A DNA stretch of 64,000 nucleotides from Tridacna crocea (GCA_943736015.1 OX031070.1:43858173-43922172), one strand, 5' to 3'; shown: positions 23,204-35,752, counted from the first letter of the stretch. Notes: generated from the sequence alone by a model not told the origin. Made by a program: numbers and translations.

Positions 23204-24168
23204 TTAAAAAGTTTTAAACTCCCACTTTTTACATTTTATGAGACTGATGCGTCTTTTTCGGCATACCAAAGCATAGCATACCCGTACGGTCACACCGAGA
23301 AACTGTCGGGGTTGATGCCAAACTGAACTCAAGCTATTGTACCCCTTTACCTGAGCGATTGCATGTTCAACAGACACTCTATACCTCCTGTAGTATCTGT
23401 TGTACCTCTCACACATTACCCTTTCTTGACCCTGTATTCTGCAGAGATGTGCTATACGGCGTTATGATTGGGTGTCCATTTGGGTAAATTTGGCCTGCAA
23501 GAAACGTTGTCTGCGTATGTCACATTCTTCGAAGATTCGACTGTCTTATATGACGCATCACTAGCCCAGAAAGCGGGCAGACTGTAATATTAGGCTCTGT
23601 AAAGTAGCAATATAGAAAGAAGCTTTTATCAATACGTTTGAGGAGTAATGAGACCTGCTTTAGCTCCAGATTTCTCTAAACAGCTGGTCATAGCTGAGTG
23701 AATTGCACGAGGTGGCGTTTTATTTTTAGTTTGAAATTCAAAGTAACGGTTGTCGCGTAGGAAAGTGGTTCGGTTCTGTACCCAGAATGCCCAAATTAGA
23801 TAGATGAGTATTTATAGAATGCCATCTAGCGTGAGATAATGCCGCAGGAAAAACACAATCAACAGGAAAAGGTAGATCTTGCGCGCCTATAGACGCATAA
23901 TTCTGCAAGTTTGTGCATCATTCTGATGGCCAAGAAAACCAGGCTCAGTATATCTAATCATACCTTCATTATCAACGATAATTTGGGTATGAAGGCAGTG
24001 ATAATTTCTATGGCCAGAATAAAACTGTTGTTGGTTTTGAACTGGTCGGTATATTTCATGGCTTGTTGCATCTATCGCCCCAACAGCAGAATGTAGTTCA
24101 TGCCAATTTTCCTTCAATTCTCTCCTTTCTGCAATAGAGGACCATCGTATAGGCCTATACATCGACAA
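23204..24168 (-). pseudogene. PIF/Harbinger-like (HARBI1-type, DDE_Tnp_4) transposase remnant A
   Basis: On the minus strand GAIDATSHEIYRPVQNQ, then FYSGHRNYHCLHTQ, then GFLGHQNDAQT give the first two Asp of the DDE catalytic centre. SVEHAIAQVKGYNSL gives the Glu motif near 23350. Between them (23420-23880) the frame is broken, but homology continues to the fragments at 27.4 and 37.4 kb. No start or clean termini are seen; the upstream end runs into a decayed MITE. A dead domain remnant. Confidence 0.75.
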
Positions 24169-24679
24169 ATTGGAGGAAAAAGAGAAAATGTTGCAACTAG
24201 CTTTTTATCCCTTCCACATAATATTTAGTCTTTCCAATCAAAGGCAGGAAACAAAAATTTAGCAACACTTAATTTGCTGTCTTCAAGTGCTTTCGATTTG
24301 GTCAAGTCCAAAATATTGTGGTGTTGTAAGGTTTTAAATGATTCTGTGTTTTAGTTTGCCTTCTTTTTTTATCCGATGTCAATTGTACATGCTACTTTGA
24401 TTAAAGTCTCTTCTCAGAGGATCTTTCCACTTCATGATTTAAATTCATGATTTTTTGACCCCACACCAGTGCATAAAAATCGGTATTCACTCTACCATGG
24501 GATTGTTATATTTTTTTTTTCTTTTGATATAAATATAAAATTTGACATCTACATTAATTTGGGAGCAAAATAAATATTTGTTGAACAACTGTACAGTAAA
24601 CATGGTAAAATGACTAATTTCTTAAAAAATCTGATAGAGGTTGGCCAGCGCACATGAAATCATTTGATGTTGACTTTTT

Positions 24680-24875
24680 GTTTTTGTTTCCACGGAAACA
24701 AACGTACTCATGTTTTCCTGGCTTTCTCAAACCAGTACTGACGCAACTTTCTTTGCATATAACTGACTGCTTTTCTCACATGCACCAGAGCGGTGAAAAA
24801 GCCGGAGAAAGATTTGCTTCATCTGCGTATCGAACCCGCAATTATCAGGTCAGGGGTTGGGGGCGGGGGGGTGCC
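24680..24875 (-). mobile_element. tRNA-derived SINE S1, partial
   Basis: The minus strand matches the body of the 7644 copy (TTTCCTGGCTTTCTCA, TTTTCTCACATG) up to a B box-like TATCGAACCCGCAAT. The head is lost. The rest of 24345-25600 has a CAGCCTG hairpin fragment near 25100 and otherwise nothing I recognise. Confidence 0.6.
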
Positions 24876-25879
24876 ATGGTATCAGAAAGAGCCTTTGAGT
24901 ATGATTAGCTCCACGTGGTAACGCTTACAATTCAGCAATGCTCTTAAAAAAGTGGGGGTTAATGCATTTCCGTTATCCATGGTACCAAATAAGTCATCAT
25001 ATAGTTATGGGTACATGACATCTACCTTTTTTAACAACCTACTTAATAATGAAGTTGACTAGTCCTTTGACATACAAAACGGATCAATAGCCAAAATTTT
25101 CTGCCAAGGTCAGCCTGATACTTTTCGCAGATGCACTGAGCCCCCTTTTGCCAGAACATCCTTATATGATATTTTGGTTTTATATACAGGACCTTGCATA
25201 CTCTTGTCACAAATGTGCCAGGAAAACGGCTTTCAGAGAGCCGCCGCATAAACATGGCCACATTTCGGAGCAATCGTGAATTACTCTTTACTTATACCAA
25301 TATTAATACCAAGAAGTAAATCAAAAGCCAGAGGGAAATTGACAAAAGTCTGCTAAACTATTCTTTTTCAATTTATGCGAAATTTAACAATATAAAATCT
25401 TATTTACCCATTACATGAGTCGTCGACTCCTGAACAGTGGGATACGTGCCAATGGTTTTACAATGATTAGATGGCATTTTAGCATTCAGAAAACCTACGA
25501 CAGGCTTAAAGTTTCAACTCAGGTTACGCTATGCAGTCCAAAAAAGGATAATACGTATTTTCGATACTTGTCCCTCGGATGCTCGAAGGCATAGATCATG
25601 AAAGGCTTTTGAAAACATTGCGGGAAAAGGATTAAATGCTAGTGACAAACATTTTGACCTTTTCCCACAATGTTTTCTACATGTACCTAATCAAAGACAG
25701 AAACCACCACTTAACCCATTTCCACACAATCCCTACTTTTGACGCCCCTGAGAAAGAAGCCTTTTGAAAACACTGTAGGAAAAGGAGAAAATGCTGGTAA
25801 CCAGCATTTTCTCCTTTTCCCCCAGAGTTTTCTACCCTTCCCAGATCAAATTTCAATTTTTCAGTCACCTTTATTTTTA

Positions 25880-26034
25880 AGATACGACAGAAGAATGGTA
25901 GACGCGGATAGAGTAATTAGCGGATTACATTTATCGATAATCTCCTAGCTTCTGAGACGACCCCCGCTCTGATATGCCGTATTCCGTGCTCATATTCCTT
26001 ACTCGGTGTCGGCTTGTACATCTCTAATAACAGG
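25880..26034 (-). pseudogene. cGLR 3' end relic A (inverted)
   Basis: Read on the minus strand this stretch aligns with the last codons and 3' flank of cGLR1 at about 22505-22615. Shared blocks include AAGCCGACACCGA and ATCGATAAA.GTAATCCGC. The stop codon of cGLR1 is altered here. No catalytic domain remains. It is preceded on its right by a second, oppositely oriented relic, and its left edge cuts into a truncated MITE. It shows that another cGLR copy once lay here in inverted orientation. Confidence 0.6.
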
Positions 26035-26061
26035 TCAAATGATTTCCATTAATGCTGTTTA
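26035..26061 (+). pseudogene. cGLR2-type C-terminal relic B
   Basis: Eight codons plus stop read QMISINAV, against EMNSINAV at the end of cGLR2, followed by the same MITE start (TTAACCCTTTCCCAAAC). From here to about 29040 the sequence tracks the flank of cGLR2 (37090-37740) apart from two insertions. The junction with the inverted relic A is a rearrangement breakpoint. Too short to encode anything alone. Confidence 0.6.
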
Positions 26062-26127
26062 ACCCTTTCCCAAACGGCAAATTTTGGACCAGACCAAAGT
26101 GAAATCATTTTGCAGATGACAAATTAA

Positions 26128-27194
26128 AGATGGGTATTTAGATTTCTCACATCACACAAAATTAAAAAATATGTATATCACTGAAATTTATATGAAAAAA
26201 CAGTACAAATCAATAATTAAGAATCATGAAATTACAAAAAAAAATTTTTTTGGTGGTATTCCCTTTAAAGGCTACGTAGCCTCTTAAGCTATTTGTAGAT
26301 TTCCCGCCAAAAATAAAAAAAAAAGCATCGTGGGAATGGTAAGTGACTGGCACGTGACTAATGACTTTAATTCCATAACATAACAGACATGTAATTATTT
26401 TCCACAATTTCCAGAACTTCGGACGCTATGTTTAAAGGTAGCCCTTCAGATTTTGGGACGAAAATTTTACAAAAAAGCAAAAGTTCATCCTTATACTCTC
26501 ATAGCCTTTTAATTTGCCTTCATAAAACCCCAGTAGTCGAAAACCATCCGATAACACAATAAATTAAATATTTATTACGGACCAGTATGACACCAACGGG
26601 AGACCCGTTCTATTTTTAGATTATCAATTCTCTCATTTAAATACAGGAAAACACTGACAAAATTTCAAACATCCGTCATTATGGAAAACAATTATTACAT
26701 GTTTGTTATGTAATGGAATTTAAGCGTTATCAGTCATGTGCCAGTCATTTGACATTCCCATAATGCTTTATTGATTTTTGGTGCGAAATCTAAAAATAGC
26801 TTAAGAGGCTACGTAGCCTTTTAAGGGAATACCATCAATTTTTTTTTTGTAATTTTATGATTCTTACTTATTGATGCTTTGTATTGTTTTTTCATATAAA
26901 TTTCAACGATATATATATATTTTAATTTGGTGTGATATGAAAATTCTAAATACCCACCTTTAAAGCTTCGTCTATATATTTCCAGTATGTAAATGAGCGA
27001 GTTGCTGATGTAAAAATAGACCGTGTTTCCCTTCAGTGTCTTCCTGGGCTGTAGTAAATCTCTAATCTCTCTTGTTGTCGGATGGTTTTCGACTTCTGGG
27101 GTTTTATGAATGAAAAATATAAGACTTCGGGAATACAAAGATGAGTTCCTAGTAATTTTGTCAAATTTTCGTCCCAAAATCTGAAGGGCCACCT
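26128..27194 (+). mobile_element. Composite TTAA-flanked element with interleaved inverted arms
   Basis: TTAA lies on both sides (26124-26127, 27195-27198), and the matching position near 37172 is empty. Four end-like sequences of the form TTAAAGRTGG or TTAAAGGTAGCCC occur: at 26124 and 26432 (forward) and near 26965 and 27198 (reverse). The first pairs with the third and the second with the fourth, so two foldback elements overlap rather than nest. GGCTACGTAGCCTCTTAAG is inside one arm pair. TTAA targets suggest piggyBac-like mobilisation; no transposase is present. Confidence 0.6.
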
Positions 27195-27426
27195 TTAACA
27201 GTTGCTAAAAAGATGATGTTTCTATATGATAGGGTAGAAAACATTGTGGGAAAAGGAGAAAATGCTGGTTACCAGCATTTTCTCCTTTTCCCACAATGTT
27301 TTCAAAAGGCTTCTATTCTGACCCCTAAAACCAGGCATTGTTTGGGAAAAGGTTAATATCTCTTTTAACAATATTTCTGATTTATCACCGCAAAATGTTA
27401 TCAAAATTAATAGTTTTGGGGGTACA

Positions 27427-27675
27427 CTAATACCGGGCTTGACTTCTGCTTCGGCTTGCCTGAGAACACTTTCGCGATACCGGCGGAGCTAGAATGACTT
27501 AATCCATTATCTCCCGCTAGATGGCATTCTACAAATAAACATCTGTCAAATTTGGACATTCTGGGTACAGAAGCGGCCTACTTTTCTAAACGACAACAGT
27601 TACTTTGAATTTCAAACTAAAATAAATGTTAACCCCATAGAACGCTGCATGGTGCAATTCATCCAACTATGATCA
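27427..27675 (+). pseudogene. Harbinger-like transposase remnant B, left part
   Basis: Opposite in orientation to remnant A and sharing TAGATGGCATTCTA, ATTCTGGGTACAGAA and TACTTTGAATTTCAAACTAA with it. It is split from its continuation at 28965-29040 by the hAT-like insertion. It encodes only the middle of the transposase with several stops. Confidence 0.65.
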
Positions 27676-28964
27676 CAGGGGTGTGGAAATATTCAAATTT
27701 TCTACTTGTCCATGGACAAGTAAATCTAAAAAATCTACTTGTCCGTCAGAGAAGCTTACTTGTCCAAAACAAAACAATTTTATATAGCATTCAAAGACCT
27801 AACTGAATATAGTTTATAGATGATTATGATCTTTTCACTATTTGAATTTGCTTTGTTTGGCTTTTTAATGATGATTATGAAAAATCAGACTGACTTTCAA
27901 GGTACATCAATTTAACAAAATAATGGCACTGTACATAGGTACAGTAAATAGAAAGGTGCAAGAATTTAATAATTGAGAAAGATTCAACAATTACACTATA
28001 GCTGCTTAAACCATGGTCAAATATCTCAGTGTTTGCACTTACAGCCCCTTATTAACGCTACTGTCATACACCCATGGGTGCCGAATGTAATACTTATGCA
28101 GAACTGCTTACCAGTCGTCATAATGATACAAGGGAATAATTATCTGTGGCTTGGTCATTGTGTCTGGAGATGTAGAGTTTGCATGATGCGCAGTGATAGT
28201 GACGGTCTAGTTTTCAGACAACGGGAGATAGGCGATGTCCAACACTTCAGATTGAGACTCAGACAGGGGATAGTTGATTACCTGCAGATGGATATGCAAA
28301 GAATTTCACGCCGAAAGTAAAACGGCTGCGCTGGCTTTTATCATCTACAGCCCTTTTAACATGTTTGTAATGTTTCCCGGTTCTTGACATGTTTTACATG
28401 GATACAGCTTGTTTGGTTTTCTTTCAAATACTGCGACCGAGTAAGAATGTGTTCCACAGTAATAAATTGAGACAACTTCTCTTTTGTCAACTGTAAGTTC
28501 TTGCAAACGACAAAAAAGAATGTAATTTTGAATGATAGAGATTGAATGACAACTGCATCTAGTCTATATGCGATGTAATCATGTGCAAAAAAAAGTAGGC
28601 CAACTCGATTCGGTTATTGTTGCCTCCATTAAACAAAACAAATGGAGGCAAGAAACCACAACATTTCGGCCGCACTGTAGCACAGTAAAAAAAAGCCTGC
28701 GTCAGAGTCAGCCAAATATTCAGGCTTTTTTCTGATTCCAGATACCAGGGAATAGTTTATCATAATTCAATTTAAAAATGTTCTTGTTCTTGTAGAGAGA
28801 ACATATCTGTTTCACAAGGATAATGTTATTTAATAATGATCTTTTCTTCCAAATTACCCCTCGTTTTCTACTTGTCCGCGGACGAGTAGATTGCAAAAAG
28901 CCACTTGTCCGACGTCAAATTTACCCGAGTCGGACGAGTCGGACGTAGGAATTCCACACCCCTG
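27676..28964 (+). mobile_element. hAT-like non-autonomous insertion, 1289 bp
   Basis: Ends CAGGGGTGTGGAA and TTCCACACCCCTG are a perfect inverted pair of the hAT CAGxG type. They are flanked by GATCA on both sides. The paralogous locus near 37670 has the uninterrupted site (TTGATCGGATAGC). CTTGTCC motifs repeat near both ends, as in subterminal transposase-binding repeats. The 115-codon ORF inside shows no transposase motif. A 5-bp duplication is unusual, since most hATs make 8 bp. Confidence 0.75.
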
Positions 28965-29029
28965 GATCAGATAGCATGCAACCTGTGTACTGGCCATTTA
29001 TTAAAACAGCCCCTTCAGGCTTGGGTAAT

Positions 29030-31390
29030 AGCTCAAGGTTTTTCTAATATTTGACCCATTGACCATGTTTTTGACTCCACATGACCCATTTTCAAACTCA
29101 TTCAATGTATCACCAGGACAAATATTTTGAACAAGTTTTAGGAGTATCAGACTGAAAATGTGTCCTCCAGAGCATACAAAAGGTGTTTGTAACATTTGAC
29201 CTATTGACCCAACATGACCCATTTTCAAACTCATCAAAAATATTATAAAGGTAAACATTCTGACTAATTTTCAAGAGTGTTGCACTGAAAATGTGGCATC
29301 CAGAGCATATACAAGGTTTTTCTAAGATTTGAACTGGTGACCTAGTTTTTAAACCCCAATGACCAATTTTCAAACTCGTCTAATATATCATCAAGGAACA
29401 CATTCTGATTAACTTACAAAAGTTTTGGACTGAAAATGTGGCCTCTAGAGCCCACAAAAGGTTTTTCTAACATTTGACCTGGTGACCTAGTTTTTGACTC
29501 CACATCACCCATTTTCAAACTCGTCCAAGATATTATAAAGGCAAATATTCTGACCAACTTTCAAGAGTTTTGGACTGAAAATGTGGCCTCTAGAGCGTAC
29601 ACAAGGTTTTTCTAAGATTTGACCTAGTGACCTAGTTTTTGACCCGCATGACCCATTTTCGAGCTTGTCCGAGATATCATCCAGACAAACATTCTGACAA
29701 CTTTCAAGAGTTTTGGACTGAAAATGTGGCCTCTAGGGCGTACACAAGGTTTTTCTAAAATTTAACCTAGTGACCTAGTTTTTGACCCCACATGACCCAT
29801 TTTCGATCTTGTCCGAGATACCATCCAGGCAAGCATCCTGACCAATTTTCATGAGTATTCGACTGAAAACGTGGCCTTTAGAGCTTACACAACGTTTTTC
29901 TAAGATTTGACCTAGTGACCTAGTTTTTGACCTGGTATGACCCATTTTCAAACTCGTCCTAGATTTTATCAAAGCAAACATCCTGACCAACTTTCATGAG
30001 AATCGGACTAAAAATGTGGCCTCTAGACCGTACACAAGGTTTTTCTAAGATTTGACCTAGTGACCTAGTTTTTGACCCGACATGAGCCATTTTCGGACTT
30101 GTTCGACATATCATCAAGACAGACATTCTGACCAACTTTCAAGAGTTTTGGACTGAAAATGTTGCCTCTAGAGCGTACACAAGGTTTTTCTAAGATTTGA
30201 CCTAGTGACCTAGTTTTTGATCCGACATGACCCATTTTAAAATTCTTTGAAGATATTATCCAGGCAAACATGCTGACCAACTTTCATGAGTTTCGGCTGA
30301 AAATGCGGCATCTAGAGCGTACACAATTTTTTTTCTAAAATTTGACCTAGTGACCTAGTTTTTGACCCCACATGACCCATTTTCGAATTGCTTCGAGATA
30401 TCATCCAGACAAACATCCTGACCAACTTTCATGGGTATCCAACTGAAAATGTCGCCTCTAGAGCGTACAAAAGGTATTTCTAAGATTTGACTTAGTGACC
30501 TAGCTTTTAACCCGACATGACCCATTTTCAAACTCATCCGAGATATCATCCAGGCAAACATTCTGAAGAACTTCCAAGGGCTTTGGACTGAAAATGTGGC
30601 CTCTAGAGCGTACACAAGGTTTTTCTAAGATATGACTTATTGACCTAGTTTTTAACCCGACATGACCCATTTTCAAACTCGTCCGAGATATCATCCAGGC
30701 AAACATCCTGACCAACTTCCATGAGTATCCGACTGAAAATGTGGCCTCTAGAGCATACACAAGGTTTTTCCAAAATTTGACCTAGTGACCTAGTTTTTGA
30801 CCCCACATGACCCATTTTCGAATTCGTTCGAGATATCATCCAGACAAACATTCTGACCAACTTTCATGAGTATCCGACTGAAAATGTCGCCTCTAGAGCG
30901 TACACAAGGTTTTTCTTAGATTTGACTTAGTGACCTAGCTTTTAACCCGACATGACCCATTTTCAAACTCGTTCGAGATATCATCCAGGCAAACATCCTG
31001 ACCAACTTCCATGAGTATCCGACTGAAAATGTGGCCTCTAGAGCATACACAAGGTTTTTCCAAAATTTGACCTAGTGACCTAGTTTTTGAACCCACATGA
31101 CCAATTTTCGAACTCGTTCGAGATATCACCTAGACAAACACCCTGACCAACTTTCATGAGTATCTGACTGAAAATGTGGCCTCTAGTGCGTACACAAGGT
31201 TTTTCTAAGATTTGACTTAGTGACTTAGTTTTTGACCCCACATGAACCATTTTCGAACTCGTCCGAGATTTCATCGAGGCAAACACCCTGACCAACTTTC
31301 ATGAGTATCGGACCGAAAATGTGGCCTCTAGAGCGTACACAAGGTCAAAAGTTGACGACGGACGACGCACGACGGACGACGGATACAGCA
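29030..31390 (+). repeat. Tandem array of 145-bp units, about 16 copies, pearl/Helentron-like, copy 3
   Basis: Each unit has GACCTAGTGACCTAGTTTTT, ACATGACCCATTTTC, GAGATATCATCCAGGCAAAC and AAAATGTGGCCTCTAGAGCG. Because 145 is not a multiple of three, minus-strand ORFs of 64-86 codons recur every 145 or 290 bases; they are artefacts. The tail GACGACGGACGACG...CACAATAGCT is followed by a MITE fragment that replaces the expected terminal hairpin. Confidence 0.75.
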
Positions 31391-31649
31391 CGATCACAAT
31401 AGCTGTTTTCTTTTGACGAACCTGAGGTAAAAGCCTTTTGAAAACATTCTGGGAAAAGGAGAAAATGCTGGTAACCAGCATTTTCTCCTTTGCCCACAAT
31501 GTTTTCTTAAGCTTTCTTTATCAGGGTCGTTAAAGGTAGAAATTCATTGTGTAATAAAGGGTTTGCAATTTAAGCTTTTAAACCCCTTCTGCGAGAGCGA
31601 CGCTGATATACACATGCATTATATCAACTTTTCTCAATACATGACTTAA

Positions 31650-32030
31650 CTATTTTGAAAGAGGGTTAGACTGCGAACGAGTGCACGTCACAACCTCTTT
31701 TTGATTTCTAAATCGCTATACACGAGCAATGAAAGCACGAATGAATCACGGAAATGACAAAACTAGATCTACCTGTAGACACAGCTGCATACAGATAAAG
31801 ACGTGTGGCCACGTTCGTTGCCTTCCCATACATAAACAAGTAAGTTGTATTTTATTCTGAACAACTCTTTTCACTGCACAGGTTGCCGACTGCGAGTTCA
31901 TGTACTTTTATGAACAGTGTAGATGCCCAGTGGGCAGTGTAGATCAAAATCAGATGGCATAAAACATGGTTTGTGATCACGAGTTAGATCTACACAGCAC
32001 GATGTGTTATCACTTCCGGCGAAAATGAGT
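31650..32030 (+). other. Conserved upstream block of cGLR2; possible 5' UTR exon/promoter
   Basis: Counterpart of 17229-17620, with the same CAA|GTAAGT donor-like site near 31840 and small indels. It lies about 3.8-4.2 kb upstream of the cGLR2 start codon, with MITEs in between. Function is inference from position and conservation. Confidence 0.3.
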
Positions 32031-33827
32031 CTAGTACGATAAATGATACATTTGGACTTTTTGCTGTCGCTAAGATGTATATGGCAATTTTGACCATTAA
32101 CCCATTACCACACAATCCTTACTTTTGACGCCCCTGAGAAAGAAGCCTTTAGAAAACATTGTAGGAAAAGGAGAAAATGCTGGTAACCAGCATTTTCTCC
32201 TTTTCCGACAATGTTTTCTACCCTGCTGGAAACAACTTTCAATTTTTGAGTTATGTTTATTTTGTCGTCTGCAAGTGCTTTCAATTTGGACACGTCTAAA
32301 ATTTTGTCGTTTGGTAATGAGTTAATTATGAAGGCACGATCAGGGGAAAAAGTGATGTAACGCATCTATCAAAAGTATCGACCCACGTCGGCCAGTATAG
32401 TCCACGTTAGCTGACCTAGGTAGAAATTTTTCGCAGTGCTCACTCGGGTCAATTTTCCGGGAACGTCTTGATTGATGAGGTCTTGTGTGGTACGATGAGT
32501 GGCGGAAATACATAGAACTCACTGTTGCATGACTTTGTTTTCGCTGTGTATGAATTGTTTGTCCGTTTGTTTGTTTGTTTGTTTGAATGGTGTTTTACGC
32601 TGCTTTCAACATTATTTCAGTCATACCAGGACGACAGCTCACATGTTCATATATTTCCTGGGTTTCACCTCTACTGGGATATGAATTGTACCGTTTTGAC
32701 TGTTTAACTCATTAGCAAACGACAATATTCTAGACTGGTCCAAATGGTAAGCATTTGCAGACGACAAAATAAAAGTGACTGAAAAATTTGAAATTTGATG
32801 TGTGAAGAATAGAAAACATTGTGGGAAAACATTGTGGGAAAAGGAGAACAATGTTGGTTACCACTTACCAGCATTTTCACCTTCTCCTGCAATGTTTTCT
32901 AAAGGCTTCATTCTCGGGGTCGTCAAAAGTAGGGATTGTGTGGTAATGGCTTTACTCTGTACCACACAATTCCGACTGTTAAGGACCCTGACAAAGAGAG
33001 AGAGAGAGAGAGAGAGAGAACATTTGAAAAGATTATGAGAAAAGAAGGAAATGCTAGTAACCAGCAGTTTCTCCATTTATCATGATGTTTCCTTCCTTTC
33101 CCTAACACAAATTTTAACATGATTTACATATAATTTGTCGTCTGCAAACGCTTTCAAACTAGACCAGGCTTAAAATATTGTCGTTTGGTACAGAGTTAAC
33201 ACTTCACATAGATCTACATGCCGATGACCTGTTCGAGGCGGCAGATAACGAAACGCAATATAACTTCACCACGATAATGTTAAAAGCGGCATGTATGACG
33301 GAAAATCAATATAATTTCACCACGATAATGTTTACTTTGTCGGAAAGCGTCGTTCCATAATAAAGACCCACTGGTTGGCAAATTATATATTTGCGGACTG
33401 CGCAGGCTGACCTGGGTTGATTCTTTTCGCAAATAAATTCAAACCCCCCCCCATGCTACAGAAGATGACTCGTTTATCTTTATCAGACTTTAAACCATGA
33501 AGTTTGTATGATGTTTCACGCCGTTTGCGCATCATTCATCCAAACCAACTGGATGCTTTCCCATGTAATCATGGTCGAAACAATGATCGGCAGTGAGAGA
33601 GGACTGAATCCTGTAGCAGTGACTATCATCAATTCTTGGAAAGAAGTCGGCCATTCCTGGGGTTCGAATCAAGTCCTGTATACTACCTATACAGTGTATC
33701 CTCGGTGACCCAGTTTATATTCACTATGTAATCACACTGGGTTATTTCGCTGGGGTTTCCTTGTTCTCATGAATTATACATGTAGCATTTTGATTGGTGA
33801 TGTCAGTCTTTCTTTGAGAAAATTTAA

Positions 33828-34200
33828 GGTAAAACCTGTGTAATGGAAAACAGCTATTTCCACTAAAATACCATCTAGCAAAATTAGCTATTATTGGAAA
33901 TGAGTATTATTGAACTACTTCCACCAATTCATTTTTTCCCATTTTTTTCCTTCTTTGAATAATCATTTATAAATCTAAAACCACTATATTCTCAATTCAA
34001 AAATATTATAGTTACCTCCCTTTTCAGAAAACTAACAGAAGTATCCAAAAATAATTCCAAGATAGACATAAACGGAATGTCTGATTCGTTAGAAATGTGC
34101 AAAAGTATTATTTCTGCATAAATCCTTATTTATCCTTATTTATCAACCAATTGGAATTTTTGCCCAATGTTCACCAGAAGAGCATTACACAGGTCTTACC
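33828..34200 (+). mobile_element. TTAA-target MITE family T, copy 3 (presence/absence between cGLR blocks)
   Basis: 373 bp between TTAA duplications at 33824-33827 and 34201-34204. The cGLR1 block has the single uninterrupted AAATTTAAACTATTT at about 19381-19395. This filled/empty pair fixes the element ends exactly and dates the insertion after the cGLR duplication (or its loss from the other block). Confidence 0.85.
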
Positions 34201-35019
34201 TTAAACTATTTTTATCACAAATACGCCATCATTTCTATTTTTTACTTGTCGATATCCAATCCCATCGTTCCTTGCAAATCAAGCTTAGCGATACTTTAAA
34301 TATGGCGGCGCCCATCACCACCACAATGGAGAAGCGTTTAAACGAGATTTCCGGCGCAACACTGAAAGATTGTCGGTTAAAATCGTATACATGTATAAAG
34401 ATCAATAGTGACATCCCTATTTTGCAGAATGACATGTCTCACAGGAGACAAGTAGGTCAACGGCCGCCATTTTTGTTGACAACCTCGGGTTTTTTTTTTC
34501 ATGGTTATTTTAAGTAACGGGAAAAAATGAAATTATCCTCTATACAAGAGAGTATCATTATATTATGGACCTTTCCATTGGTTATTAGGGTACTTCCCGA
34601 CCATATGAATATTCATAAGAAACGACGATTTGTTAGTCAATTTTCCCAGGAGTTATGCATGAAGTAACATAATGCTTCCGGTCCCGAGGATGCCTACAAC
34701 GTTACCGGGGCTAGGCTTTTCCGTATTTAATCTACCAATCAATCCCGCCTTTTAACAACCCTGAGAAAGAAACCTTTTGAAAACATTGTGGGAAAAGGGA
34801 GAGAAAATGCTGGTAACCAGCATTTTCTCTCCTTTTCCCACAATGTTTTCTACCCTTCCCATAGCAAATTGTTCACTTTTGAGTCTCATTTATTTTGTCT
34901 TCTGCAGATGCTTTCAATTTGGACCAGTCTGGAAATTTGTCGTTTGGAAAAGAGATAATTTGAGGCAGCGCTTGTGAAAAGAAGGTTGAATGCATGTGCT
35001 TGCAAAAGCTGCCGACACA

Positions 35020-35407
35020 GACCCATCTTCGCGAGCCAAGGTTACGATCACTACGTGGATCTTACATAGGCGGATAGAGCCCGATTTCGGGATATAGCCT
35101 AAAACATCTGATAATTGATTGGTCACATTGAAACTTTATGTAAATATTATTCGCCTATGTTATCTTCGGTAAAAAATCATTACAGATCCTGCACACATCC
35201 ACGAAATTATTCATGTTTACCTCCTGTTTTTATCGCGCCCCTGTTCTATTTTTATCCAAGATGAAATACTACGAGCGATTTGATTTGATGCAGTCAGAGC
35301 TAGCTACAACCAATGAAAACGCGTATCGGGTGATTGTCAAATCAAACTCAATCCGCCAAGGGTAGAGTAGTGTAGTGGATCGTAATCCTGGGCTTGCGAA
35401 GATGCCA
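35020..35407 (+). mobile_element. TIR element CATCTTCGC, family V, in cGLR2 block
   Basis: Counterpart of 20250-20792 lacking roughly 180 bp near the left end (joint at CTTACATAGGCGGATAGAGC). Confidence 0.55.
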
Positions 35408-35539
35408 TAGACCGTCCTATCTCATAATTCGGCCGGTTGTCAGATAAAAAAGAGATTTAGTGGATCCATTATTATGCAATAACTTGCTTTGTATTAAGCA
35501 CTGCCTCGTTTTCACAGAGCATGGCTCAATTTTTAAATT

Positions 35540-35752
35540 TGTGACCCATCACACAAAAAGGGACCAGGGTTGACCAGGGTTGACACTTTTCGCTTTAGTG
35601 ACATTTTCTATATGAAAAGTGGTAATTGTACCTTGTTATATGAATCATTTTTGAATATCAACTTAAACTGACCTGCACTAACGTTGATTTGTCTTCATCT
35701 AATTGATGTACATAATTCCGAGTTGGCACCTTTTTGCGTGATGGATCGTATT
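35540..35752 (+). mobile_element. GTGACCC-ended hairpin MITE upstream of cGLR2, arm deleted
   Basis: Counterpart of 20929-21186. The central dyad is collapsed to a short tandem GACCAGGGTTGACCAGGGTT. The difference lies within 300 bases of the start codon and could alter expression of one paralogue; that is inference. Confidence 0.6.

Noticed and set aside
27973-28320. 115-codon ORF as hAT transposase
   Set aside because: No BED zinc finger, RNase H acidic residues or hATC motif is visible; the insertion looks non-autonomous.
29001-31295. Series of 64-87 codon minus-strand ORFs with similar sequences
   Set aside because: They are readings of the 145-bp satellite; spacing equals one or two repeat units and frames break at each unit.
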